DNA of 64,000 nucleotides from Solimonas sp036405815 (GTDB taxonomy: Bacteria > Pseudomonadota > Gammaproteobacteria > Nevskiales > Nevskiaceae), in assembly GCA_036405815.1 (NCBI GenBank), contig DASWWX010000025.1, positions 69,775 through 133,774 on the forward strand, read 5' to 3'. The translations under genes and the position numbers were made by a program. Shown in pieces: positions 1 through 8,071 of the stretch (positions within the stretch are counted from its first letter, which is position 1; each line of letters begins with the position of its first letter). The notes under the pieces were generated by a model, which saw nothing but the letters and a program-made list of their open reading frames with translations, was not told where the DNA came from and did not search any database.

Positions 1-149
1 CCCGCCATCGCCTCGGCGGCATCGGCCATCGACAGGCCCGGACGCGTCCAATAGCCGTAGTTGGCGTAGGGGCGATCGAAGGCATCCCGCCGCTGCGTGT
101 GACGGCGCGTGTAGTATTTGACGATGCCCTGCGTGTGCTCCGACGTCAT
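1..149 (-). CDS. SAM-dependent methyltransferase paralogue, N-terminal fragment cut by window edge
   Basis: The ATG at 149 opens a frame that runs off the left edge, so only about 49 residues are visible. They align closely with the start of the complete methyltransferase next door: both share a YYTRRH/HYTRRH segment followed by YANYGYWTR/FANYGYWTR. A GAGGAG ribosome-binding site lies 9 bases upstream of the ATG and supports this start. It is the second gene of a leftward pair, 55 bases after its paralogue, which suggests tandem duplication and co-transcription. The catalytic Rossmann core is outside the window, so function rests on similarity to the neighbour. Confidence 0.75.
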   Translation of the reverse strand, partial: MTSEHTQGIVKYYTRRHTQRRDAFDRPYANYGYWTRPGLSMADAAEAMA

Positions 150-204
150 TCCTGCTGACTCCTCGTTTCCTGCGATTGCGGACGATGCGATGCGCATGGG
201 CGCA

Positions 205-1029
205 TCAGTGCGCGCGGCGCGCTATAACCAGCACGTAGTCTTCGCCCAGCTCGACGAACTGGCGCAGCCGCGCCGCCGAGCGACACCAGGCCGCGCCGCG
301 CTCGCCGCCCTCGCGCATGCCCATCGCCTCCAGCGTGCGGGCAAACGGCAGGCGCGTCCATTCGACGATCGACTCGATGCGGATCGCCTCGAAGCCCAGC
401 GACTTCAGATGACCGGCGTAGACGTCGGCATCGTAGGCGTTGGCAAGATTGTCCAGGCAGACGCCGCTGTTCAGCGTCTTCTCGCCGCGCTGGTAGGCCT
501 GCGGATCGATACCGCGACGCGGAATCATGTCGGTCAGCGCCAGCGTGCCGCCGGGCTTGAGCACGCGCGCGGCCTCGCGCAAGAAATCGACGCGCGTGTC
601 GAAGTGGAACGCGCACTCGACCGAAACCACCTTGTCGAAGCTGGCGTCGGCGAAGTCCATCGCGGTCGCGCTGCCGAGCTGCAGCGTGATGACGTCGGAC
701 AGGCCGTGGCCGGCCACGTACTTGCGTCCTTCCTCGATGCGCACCGGCGTGATGTCGATGCCGACGATCGCCGCAGGCTTGCAGCGCTGCGCGTAGATTA
801 CCGCGCCGGCGCCGTAACCCGCGCCGACGTCGAGCACGCGGTCGCCCGGCCGCAGGCCGGCGCTGGTGGCGACGACCTCGGTCAGCGCCTCGGCGGCCTG
901 CGCCAGGGTCAAACCCTCGCGCGTCCAGTAACCGTAGTTGGCGAAGGGCTGGTCGCCGAACAGGCCGTCGCGGCCGTCGTGACGGCGCGTGTAGTGGGTG
1001 ACGACGTCCTGACTGTGAGCCGACAGCAT
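205..1029 (-). CDS. class I SAM-dependent methyltransferase
   Basis: About 274 residues. A Rossmann-type SAM-binding loop reads VLDVGAGYGAG near residue 65, followed by the acidic strand-2 end (GIDIT) and a C-terminal LKPGGTLALTDM motif typical of UbiE/sarcosine-methyltransferase-like enzymes that methylate small molecules. The substrate cannot be read from sequence. I chose the ATG at 1029 over upstream ATGs because AGGA lies 7 bases before it and because the downstream paralogue begins at the matching residue. It is divergent from the alpha/beta hydrolase, with 44 bases between starts, so promoters for both must be packed there or inside the genes. Confidence 0.85.
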   Translation of the reverse strand: MLSAHSQDVVTHYTRRHDGRDGLFGDQPFANYGYWTREGLTLAQAAEALTEVVATSAGLRPGDRVLDVGAGYGAGAVIYAQRCKPAAIVGIDITPVRIEEGRKYVAGHGLSDVITLQLGSATAMDFADASFDKVVSVECAFHFDTRVDFLREAARVLKPGGTLALTDMIPRRGIDPQAYQRGEKTLNSGVCLDNLANAYDADVYAGHLKSLGFEAIRIESIVEWTRLPFARTLEAMGMREGGERGAAWCRSAARLRQFVELGEDYVLVIARRAH

Positions 1030-1073
1030 CTGCATTTCCTGTGTGTGACAACGACGGCGCCGGAGTGCCACGC

Positions 1074-1913
1074 ATGAGCGCGCCGCCGAAACTCGCGGCC
1101 CAGCAACTCGGCGAAGGCCCGGACCTGATCCTGCTGCACGGCCTGGCCACCAACCGCGCGTTCTGGTTCGCCACCGCAGTGGCGCTGCAGGACCGCTACC
1201 GCGTGACGATCTTCGACCTGCGCGGACACGGCTATAGCGAGCGCCCGGCCTCGGGCTACCGCGCCCGCGATTTTGCGCAGGATACCCTACGGCTGATGGA
1301 CTCGCTGTCCGTGAAAACCGCAGCGCTTGTCGGACATAGCTACGGCGGTGCGGCGGCGCTGGAAGTCGCCGGTTTGGCCCCGGAACGCGTGACGCATCTG
1401 GGACTGATCGATACCCGCGTCGCCCGGCTGCAGCCGCTGCTGCGCCTGCACGATACGCCGCACATCACCGAGGCCGAGAAGGAAGTCGCCGCGACCCATG
1501 ACGCCGATTGGGCCCACCTGCCGCAGGTCGGCTATCTGTTTCTCGAGGCCGCCGCCCGCATGCGCCTGGCCGGCAAGCTGCCGGTCGCGCGCGACGACTT
1601 CACGCCGTTTGGCGAAGGCCGCGGCGCGGCGCGCGCCGCCAAGGCCTGGCTGGACCTGCTGGACCACACCAGCGCGCGCGCCGAGCTCGACGAACCCGGC
1701 ATGAGCGCCGAGCGCATCGCCGCGCTGCGCATGCCGGCGCTGCTGATGTACGGCGCGCTGTCGCGCTGCGTGCATACCGGCCATGCGCTGCGCGCGCTGC
1801 TGCCGCAGGCACGTTACGTGGAACTGGCGGATGCCGGCCACTTCTTCCCCATGAATCAGCCGCAGCGGGTGCAGGATGAAATCCGCACGCTGATGGCCAC
1901 AACCGCGCCCTGA
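1074..1913 (+). CDS. alpha/beta-fold hydrolase
   Basis: 279 residues. The N-terminal LILLHGLATN supplies the oxyanion region, FDLRGHG follows, and GHSYGG forms the nucleophile elbow with Ser89. The C-terminal DAGHFFP supplies the catalytic His256. The usual acidic residue after strand 7 is not obvious, since that position reads YGALSRC, so the third triad member may be displaced. GGAG lies 8 bases before the ATG at 1074, which is preferred to the in-frame GTG at 1041. It ends 7 bases before the CoA-transferase gene and is probably co-transcribed with it; together they suggest metabolism of an acyl-CoA or ester substrate, but that is inference. Confidence 0.85.
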   Translation: MSAPPKLAAQQLGEGPDLILLHGLATNRAFWFATAVALQDRYRVTIFDLRGHGYSERPASGYRARDFAQDTLRLMDSLSVKTAALVGHSYGGAAALEVAGLAPERVTHLGLIDTRVARLQPLLRLHDTPHITEAEKEVAATHDADWAHLPQVGYLFLEAAARMRLAGKLPVARDDFTPFGEGRGAARAAKAWLDLLDHTSARAELDEPGMSAERIAALRMPALLMYGALSRCVHTGHALRALLPQARYVELADAGHFFPMNQPQRVQDEIRTLMATTAP

Positions 1914-1920
1914 GCCTGCC

Positions 1921-4221
1921 ATGTCGAGTCTCCAAGGCCTGCAGATTCTCGAACTCAGCGGTCACGTCGCCGGTGCCTACTGCGGCAAGCTGATGGCCGG
2001 CTTCGGCGCCGACGTCGTGCACCTGCCCGGCGGACACGACGCGGCGCTGGACGATGCGGACGAGGCCTGGTTCCACACCGGCAAGCGCCGCCTGTCTGAG
2101 GATACGCACGGCGCGGCCCTGGAAACTCTGCTGGCCCGCGCCGATGTGATCGTCGATGCCTGGGGCTGTGGCGTGCTGGATGCGGCGGGCTTCGACGCGA
2201 CGCGGTTGCGCGCGCTGAATCCGGGCGCGGTGATCTGCCGCATCACGCCCTACGGCCTCACCGGCCCGAAGCGCGCGTGGAAAACCGACGACATCACGCT
2301 GTACGCCGCCGCCGGCCTGATGCAATCCACCGGCGACGGCGCGCGCGAACCGCTGAACGCTGCACCGCGCATCGCCGAACTGACCGCGGGCATGAACGCC
2401 TACGTCGCCTGCCTGATGGCGCTGCGACGCTGCGCCCGCGAAGGTGGCGGCGACACGATCGACCTGTCCATCGTCGAAGCGGCGATGGAGAACTACGAAG
2501 TCGCGCTGATGGAACAGCTCGCGCTGGGCAAGACCGCGCGTCGCAACGGCGACCAGCATGCGATGGTGCCGTGGCGCACCTATCCCTGCGCCGACGGCGA
2601 GGCCGCGATCATCGGCGGGCCGATCCGTCACTGGCTAAAGGCGGCGCCGATGTTCGAGACGCCGGAATTGCTGCAGCCGAAACTCGAAGCGATGGGCGGC
2701 CGCATCCAGCATCGCGCCGAGACCGAGGCACTGATGAAACCCTGGCTGGCGACGCAGACGCGGCAGGCGTTGTTCGCCGCCGGTCAGCGCGCGGGCCTGG
2801 CCTGGGCGCCGCTGTACACGCTGCCGGAATCGCTGGCCGATCCGCAACATGCGGCGCGCGCTTACTTCGTCGAGACCGCCGGTGGCGGCCGCATGCCGGG
2901 TGCGCCGTTCCGCCTGGCGCGCGCGTCCTGGCGCGACGCACCGGCCCCGGCCGGCGCGACGCCGCCCGAAGCCCTGGACTGGACACCCCGCAACACGTCC
3001 GCGGCGCGCAACGCCGCGACGGCCGCACCCTTCGCCGGCATCCGCGTACTCGACTTCACGCACGACTGGGCCGGCCCGCATACGGCGCGCGTGTTCGCCG
3101 ACTACGGCGCCGAGGTCATCAAGATCGAGTATCCGAAACGGCTCGACGGCATGCGCGGCGGCTACGTCGAGAAGATCAACGGGCACCCTCGCTTCTGGCA
3201 GCTGCACCGCGGCAAGCAGTCGCTGACGCTGGATCTCAAGCTCGACGCGCATCGCGCCGTGCTCGACGAACTGGTACGCGGCACCGACCTCATCATCGAG
3301 AACTCGCGCGCGGGCGTCATGGAACGCAAGGGCTACGGCTACGAGCGGCTCAAGACGCTCAACCCGCGCATCGTGCTGCTGTCGATGTCGGCCTTCGGCG
3401 CCACCGGCCCCTACGCCGATTACTGCGGCTACGGCGGCACGCTGGAGGCCGTCAGCGGCCTGCAATCGCTGACCGCCTACGGCAGCGGCAGCGCACGCCA
3501 CCGTGTGCGCGAGATGGACGTGATGAACGGCATCATGGGCCTGTGCGCGGCGATGACCGCGCTGTGGCAACGCGATCGCGACGGTAATGAGACCGGCGCC
3601 GGCCAATGGATCGATCTGTCCGAGAACGAAACCACCGGCTGGTTCATCGGCGAACACTTCCTGCGCTGTGCGCGCGAGAACGCGCAACCCGCCGCGCTCG
3701 GCAATCGCCATCGGCAGCATGCGCCGCAAGGCTGCTATGCCACTGCGGGGGGGGAAGACCGCTGGCTGACGCTGTGTGTGCGCAGCGACGCCGAATGGAC
3801 AACGCTGGCGCGGCTGATCGGCGGCGAAACGCTGGCCACCGACGCGCGCTACGCCACCGCCACGCAGCGACGCGCCGCCCACGATGCGCTCGACGGCCTG
3901 ATCGGCGACTGGCTGCGCGCGCAGGATGGCTTCGCGGCAGAAGCGCAGCTGCAGGCTGCCGGCCTGGCTGCCGCCGTCGTGATGCGCACCGCCGACCTGG
4001 TCGATGACGCCCAGCTCGCCGCGCGCGCCTGGTTCCTGGATGCCGGCATCGACCGCTTTCCCGGCCTGCCCTTCCGCTTCGCACGTGGCGGCGGCGCCGT
4101 TGCCGCCCGCGGGCCCGCGCTGGGCGCCGACAACGCGCGCTGGTTCACCGCCGCCGGACACGGCGACGCCGTGCCGGAGCTGTCACCGGACCGGATCGGC
4201 ACGGCCTACGCGCTGGCCTGA
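1921..4221 (+). CDS. fused double-domain class III (CaiB/BaiF) CoA-transferase
   Basis: 766 residues, about twice the usual family III length. Two CaiB/BaiF modules lie in tandem: residues 1-345 (start LQGLQILELSGHVAGAYCGK) and 370-766 (start FAGIRVLDFTHDWAGPHTAR). Family III enzymes move CoA between acyl groups through an aspartyl-CoA thioester. The second module keeps a candidate catalytic Asp533 (REMDVMNG); at the equivalent place in the first module I read Glu153 (IAELTAGM). The first half may therefore be altered or non-catalytic. Double-length CoA-transferases are known in degraders of steroids and other bulky acids, but the substrate here is unknown. Confidence 0.9.
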   Translation: MSSLQGLQILELSGHVAGAYCGKLMAGFGADVVHLPGGHDAALDDADEAWFHTGKRRLSEDTHGAALETLLARADVIVDAWGCGVLDAAGFDATRLRALNPGAVICRITPYGLTGPKRAWKTDDITLYAAAGLMQSTGDGAREPLNAAPRIAELTAGMNAYVACLMALRRCAREGGGDTIDLSIVEAAMENYEVALMEQLALGKTARRNGDQHAMVPWRTYPCADGEAAIIGGPIRHWLKAAPMFETPELLQPKLEAMGGRIQHRAETEALMKPWLATQTRQALFAAGQRAGLAWAPLYTLPESLADPQHAARAYFVETAGGGRMPGAPFRLARASWRDAPAPAGATPPEALDWTPRNTSAARNAATAAPFAGIRVLDFTHDWAGPHTARVFADYGAEVIKIEYPKRLDGMRGGYVEKINGHPRFWQLHRGKQSLTLDLKLDAHRAVLDELVRGTDLIIENSRAGVMERKGYGYERLKTLNPRIVLLSMSAFGATGPYADYCGYGGTLEAVSGLQSLTAYGSGSARHRVREMDVMNGIMGLCAAMTALWQRDRDGNETGAGQWIDLSENETTGWFIGEHFLRCARENAQPAALGNRHRQHAPQGCYATAGGEDRWLTLCVRSDAEWTTLARLIGGETLATDARYATATQRRAAHDALDGLIGDWLRAQDGFAAEAQLQAAGLAAAVVMRTADLVDDAQLAARAWFLDAGIDRFPGLPFRFARGGGAVAARGPALGADNARWFTAAGHGDAVPELSPDRIGTAYALA

Positions 4222-4316
4222 GTCGCAAGCCAACGCCCCGCCGCTTGAACGCCGACGGCCTTCATGTTTCATTCATCGCTGGCGCCGCACCCTGCGCCCA
4301 CCTGCCGAGCCTGCCC

Positions 4317-5237
4317 ATGAACGCGTCGCCCCGCTTTCCGCGCTATCTGTCCCTGACCCTCTCCGCGCTGGCCATCATGGTCGCCGGCTGCCTGATGCCG
4401 GCCACGTCCGTGCAGGCGCAGAAGCCAGGCAGCACCAGCGAATACGAGTTTCGCTCCGGCCTGCTGATGCGCAGCTACCGGCTGTACGTGCCGTCGAACT
4501 ACCAGGCCGGCAAGCCGGTGCCGTTGCTGGTCGCGCTGCATGGCGGCTTCGGCACCGGCAAGAACATGGAAGACGTCAGCGGCTTCGATCGTGTGGCCGA
4601 CGCACGCGGCCTGATCGTGGTGTATCCGGACGGCGTCAGCCGCGCCTGGAATGCCGGCACCTGCTGCGCCAAGCCGATGGAGAATGGCGTGCGCGACGTG
4701 ATGTTCATCCAGAACCTGATCGCGGACGTGAAGACCAAGGTCGCGGTCGACGCCAAGCGCGTCTACGGCGCCGGCTTCTCCAACGGCGCGATGATGGTTC
4801 ACCGCGTTGCCTGCGAAGCACCGGGCACCTTCACCGCGATCGCCGCGGTCGCCGGCGGCATCATGCTCAAGGATTGCAGCACCAAGACGCCGACGCCGGC
4901 CCTGCTGATCCAGGGCCGCGCCGATCCGCGCATCCCCTGGGACGGCGGCGAGTTCGAGGGCAACTACCGGCCGTCGATCAAGGAGATCGTTGCCAACCTG
5001 CGCGTGCGCAACGGCTGCAGCGCCGAGGAAACCGTGGTCGAACAGAATGACGTCGCCACCTGCACCGCGCTGAAGGGCTGCAAGTCCGGGCAGGATGTGC
5101 AGTGGTGCGGCCTGGCCGGGGTCGGCCATCAGTGGGCGGGCGGCAAGACGCTGCTGCCGGGCTTGCTCGGCAAGAACACCGATCGCTACAACGCCTCGGC
5201 CAAGATCGTCGACTTCTTCCTCAAGCACCCGGGCTGA
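4317..5237 (+). CDS. secreted PHB-depolymerase-family (LpqC-like) esterase
   Basis: 306 residues. The N-terminus has a hydrophobic signal segment containing VAGC at 22-25, a plausible lipobox, and also a possible later cleavage after VQA. The mature part has LVALHGG near 71-77 (oxyanion hole), VVYPDG, the nucleophile elbow GFSNGA with Ser155, an acidic DPRIPWDGG segment and a late GVGHQWAGG histidine: a full alpha/beta-hydrolase triad of the polyhydroxybutyrate depolymerase/feruloyl-esterase family. I chose the ATG at 4317 because it directly precedes the signal peptide; an in-frame TTG at 4245 would bury it. Exact substrate unknown. Confidence 0.88.
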   Translation: MNASPRFPRYLSLTLSALAIMVAGCLMPATSVQAQKPGSTSEYEFRSGLLMRSYRLYVPSNYQAGKPVPLLVALHGGFGTGKNMEDVSGFDRVADARGLIVVYPDGVSRAWNAGTCCAKPMENGVRDVMFIQNLIADVKTKVAVDAKRVYGAGFSNGAMMVHRVACEAPGTFTAIAAVAGGIMLKDCSTKTPTPALLIQGRADPRIPWDGGEFEGNYRPSIKEIVANLRVRNGCSAEETVVEQNDVATCTALKGCKSGQDVQWCGLAGVGHQWAGGKTLLPGLLGKNTDRYNASAKIVDFFLKHPG

Positions 5238-5245
5238 GCCGCCTC

Positions 5246-6112
5246 TTGGCCGCGCCCGATCCGCGCCCGCACGGCGCGCTGCGCTGGTATCGCCTGCGCG
5301 ATGTCTTCCGTTCGGAGGCCGGCACCGTGCATCTGCGCGAACCGGCACGTGCCGATCTGAGCCGGGTCCGGCAGCAGTTGCGTGCCGGCCGCTATCCGCA
5401 TCCTTTCGTGTTCGACGACGGCGAGATGCTGCGCCTGCATTTCAGCCTGCGCTACGTGCAGAGCGCGATGCGCCGCGACGATCCGGATGCACTGGCGCTG
5501 GCCTACACGCGCAAGATGATGGCCTTCCTGCTGTTTCAGCCGCAGCCGCGACACGTCGTCGTGGTCGGCATGGGCGGCGGTTCGCTGAGCAAGTTCTGCT
5601 ATCGCCATCTGCCCCGCACCCGCATCACCACGATCGAGCTGGATGCGCGCGTGATCGGCTGCGCCGAGCTGTTCCAGGTGCCGCCGCCGAACGCGCGCAT
5701 GCGCATCGAACATGCCGACGCGCGCGACTATTTCGCCGGCCGTCCGCGCCTCGCCGACGCGGTGCTGATCGACGGCTGCGACCGCCACGGCATCGCCGAC
5801 GTATTCTGCGAGCCGGCGTTCTACCGCGACCTCGACCGCCATCTGGCACCGGGTGGCATGCTGGTCGTCAACCTGATCGGCGGCGGCCCGGCGCGGCGTC
5901 GACTGCGCCGCCTGCTGGCCGAACGCTTCGATGCACGCCCGATGGAACTGAGCGTCGACGCCGACGGCAACCGCATCCTGTTCGCGTTCAAGTCGCCACG
6001 GCCCACGCTGGACTGGGCTGCGCTGCAGGCACGCGCCGCCGAGCTGCAGCTGGCCTGCGGGCTGGACTTTCCGGCGTTCGCGCGTCAACTCAGCCGCCAC
6101 GACCGGGCCTGA
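5246..6112 (+). CDS. spermidine-synthase-like methyltransferase-fold protein
   Basis: About 288 residues from a TTG at 5246, nine bases after the esterase stop; there is no ATG before the conserved region, so the start is uncertain. The SpeE-type core is visible: VVVVGMGGGSLSKF (nucleotide loop), ITTIELDARV (acidic residue ending strand 2), MRIEHADARDYF, and VLIDGCDRHG in the place of the catalytic DxxD of aminopropyltransferases. With no decarboxylase or aminopropyl partner nearby, it may belong to the large spermidine-synthase-like group of unknown function rather than make spermidine. The window's speD lies 49 kb away. Confidence 0.75.
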   Translation: MAAPDPRPHGALRWYRLRDVFRSEAGTVHLREPARADLSRVRQQLRAGRYPHPFVFDDGEMLRLHFSLRYVQSAMRRDDPDALALAYTRKMMAFLLFQPQPRHVVVVGMGGGSLSKFCYRHLPRTRITTIELDARVIGCAELFQVPPPNARMRIEHADARDYFAGRPRLADAVLIDGCDRHGIADVFCEPAFYRDLDRHLAPGGMLVVNLIGGGPARRRLRRLLAERFDARPMELSVDADGNRILFAFKSPRPTLDWAALQARAAELQLACGLDFPAFARQLSRHDRA

Positions 6113-6240
6113 ACGCCGACGACAGCGTCGCGCACGCGCGATACAGTGCCGCTCAGGTCCCGCATCGCCGACCGCGACGCGGTGGAACATCAGCACCAGG
6201 ACCCGATTCCGCCCCAGAGCGGAACGCCAGGGGGAGCGGC

Positions 6241-7020
6241 ATGAGCACATCGAACAACAGCGGCGCCTCGAACACCGGCGCCGTTGCGCTGGTCACCGGC
6301 GCCGGCGGCGGTATCGGCCGCGCGGCGGCGCGGCGTTTCGCGCAGGCCGGCTACCGTGTGGCGCTGGCGGATCTCGACGCCGCAACCGCCGAGCAGACCG
6401 CGCAGACGCTGCGCGACGAGGGCCACGACGCCCGTGCGTATGCGCTGGATGTCGGCAACAGCACCCAGGTCGAGACGGTGATGCAGCAACTGCGCACGCA
6501 CTACGGCCGGCTCGACGCCGCCTTCAACAACGCCGGCGCCAGCAGCCTGCGCGCGCCGCTGGCCGATACCGACGACGCCGACTGGATGCGCGTGCTCAAC
6601 ACCAATCTGACCGGCACCTTCCTGTGCATGAAGCAGGAGATCCGCTGGATGCTGGAACAGGGCCGCGGCTGCATCGTCAACAACGGCTCGGTGTTCGGAC
6701 TCGGCGGCAGCGTCAGCGCCGCCTATACCGCGAGCAAGCACGGCATTGCCGGCCTGACGCGCTCGGCCGCGATCAGCTACGCCGGTCGCGGTCTGCGCAT
6801 CAACGCGGTGTGTCCGGGCCTGATCGACGCCGGCATGGGCGCGCGCTTCCTGGAACGCGCCTCCAGCGCCGAGATCGAGGCCACGCTGGCGCTGCATCCC
6901 GCGGGACGCAGCGGCACGCCCGAGGAAGTCGCGGATGCGGTGATCTGGTTGTGCTCGGACGAGGCGCGCTACATCCACGGCCATCTGCTGCCCATCGACG
7001 GCGGCTACCGCGCACGCTGA
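6241..7020 (+). CDS. short-chain dehydrogenase/reductase (SDR)
   Basis: 259 residues. Classical SDR motifs are all present: TGAGGGIG at 19-26 for the dinucleotide loop, Asp45 at the end of strand 2 (suggesting NAD rather than NADP), NNAG near 97, Ser150, and the YTASK motif with Tyr162 and Lys166. The C-terminal PIDGGY segment is also typical. An AGGGGGAG ribosome-binding site sits just upstream of the ATG at 6241. It oxidises or reduces an alcohol/ketone in the cytoplasm; the substrate is not visible. It converges on the sulfotransferase gene across a short tandem repeat. Confidence 0.92.
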   Translation: MSTSNNSGASNTGAVALVTGAGGGIGRAAARRFAQAGYRVALADLDAATAEQTAQTLRDEGHDARAYALDVGNSTQVETVMQQLRTHYGRLDAAFNNAGASSLRAPLADTDDADWMRVLNTNLTGTFLCMKQEIRWMLEQGRGCIVNNGSVFGLGGSVSAAYTASKHGIAGLTRSAAISYAGRGLRINAVCPGLIDAGMGARFLERASSAEIEATLALHPAGRSGTPEEVADAVIWLCSDEARYIHGHLLPIDGGYRAR

Positions 7021-7064
7021 GCGCAGGTCAGCCATCGGCGCTCGTCGTCGCCGCACGGTCGCGG

Positions 7065-7120
7065 CGTCAGCGCGTCAGCGCGTCAGCGCGTCAGCGCGTC
7101 AGCGCGTCAGCGCGTCAGCG
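7065..7120. repeat. seven perfect tandem copies of the 8-bp unit CGTCAGCG
   Basis: Seven uninterrupted copies fill 56 bases between the convergent SDR and sulfotransferase genes. The last copy supplies the sulfotransferase stop codon (TGA on the minus strand at 7117-7115). Each unit contains TGA on the minus strand, and because 8 is not a multiple of 3 the array places stops in all three leftward frames. The array is prone to slipped-strand copy-number change, which could not lengthen the protein. Confidence 0.95.
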
Positions 7121-8071
7121 ATAACCGTAGCGGCGCGCCAGCGCGATTACGCCAGCATCGAAGCCGGCACCGTCCGGGCGCCACGGCAGCACCGCTTCCA
7201 GACTCGCTTCGGCTGCCGGCTCGCCGCGTTCCCGCGCCGGCGGCATCTCCAGCACCTCGGCCTCCAGCCCGTAAGGGGCACGACGCGGTCCATGACCGCC
7301 ATAGGCCCAGGCCGCTTCGTCGGCGTGCATCGCATCCAGCGTCGCGGCATCGTCTGGCAGCTCCAGCCAGCGGCACAGCGCCGTCAGCGTCGCCGATGGC
7401 GCGTCATCCAGCGACTCGTCACTGACCCGGTGGAGTCGCTGCGGGGCATCAGCGTAGCGCTGCTCGATATTGCGGTTGGCGCGCAACCACGGCACCTGCG
7501 GTTCGATCAGCGGCGGGTCCCAGGCGTGATCCTTGAAGTCCGGCGGGATGAACAGCCGGTCGTGGCCCCAACGCACGAGGCGCTGCGCCTGCGTCCAGGG
7601 ATGGCGCACCACCTGCACCGCCACGGCCGTCGGCGCATGGCGACGCAGACGCCGCAGATCGTTCGGCCGCAGCGGCGTTTCCGTATCCGGAATCACCAGC
7701 CGACGCGGCGCGACGCGGCGCGCCAGTTCGTCCAGCAGCGCACCGACGGTCCACTCGCGGCGCTGTGCCAGCCACTGCGTCGCCGCCTCGATTTCCGGAT
7801 CGGCCTGCACGCCGAATTCCAGTTGCGCGACGGCGCGCAGCAGGCCATCCGCATGCGGTCCCTGGCTGAGCCGGAAGATGTCGAGCAATTCACCGACCGT
7901 GTCGGCCATGAACAGGCACAGCTCCGGCAGCGCATACAGCGCCGGATGCCCGGCGAGCCGCGCCGTCAGGCGCGACGCACCGCTGAACGGTGCGGCCAGC
8001 ACGAACACCGGTGCCGGCGTTGGAGCTGAAGCTGGAGCCGATACCGCTGCCGCTGCGGTGGCCGGGCTCAC
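7115..8071 (-). CDS. sulfotransferase family protein
   Basis: 318 residues from the GTG at 8071. After an Ala/Pro/Ser-rich N-terminus, FVLAAPFSGASRL (near 23-35) matches the 5'-phosphosulfate loop of PAPS-dependent sulfotransferases, followed by LAGHPALYALPE. The segment VQVVRHPWTQAQRL (Arg156) resembles the 3'-phosphate-binding motif. The fold is therefore supported; the acceptor is unknown. The start codon overlaps the beta-propeller gene stop as GTGA, indicating translational coupling, and this favours GTG 8071 over the upstream in-frame ATG. It is the last gene of the TolC/HlyD-fusion operon, so it may modify the substrate or product of that system; this is inference. Confidence 0.8.
   Translation of the reverse strand: MSPATAAAAVSAPASAPTPAPVFVLAAPFSGASRLTARLAGHPALYALPELCLFMADTVGELLDIFRLSQGPHADGLLRAVAQLEFGVQADPEIEAATQWLAQRREWTVGALLDELARRVAPRRLVIPDTETPLRPNDLRRLRRHAPTAVAVQVVRHPWTQAQRLVRWGHDRLFIPPDFKDHAWDPPLIEPQVPWLRANRNIEQRYADAPQRLHRVSDESLDDAPSATLTALCRWLELPDDAATLDAMHADEAAWAYGGHGPRRAPYGLEAEVLEMPPARERGEPAAEASLEAVLPWRPDGAGFDAGVIALARRYGYR

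Noticed and set aside
7065..7120. Possible CRISPR-like repeat
   Set aside because: The 8-bp units are contiguous with no spacers and no cas genes are near; it is a simple tandem repeat.
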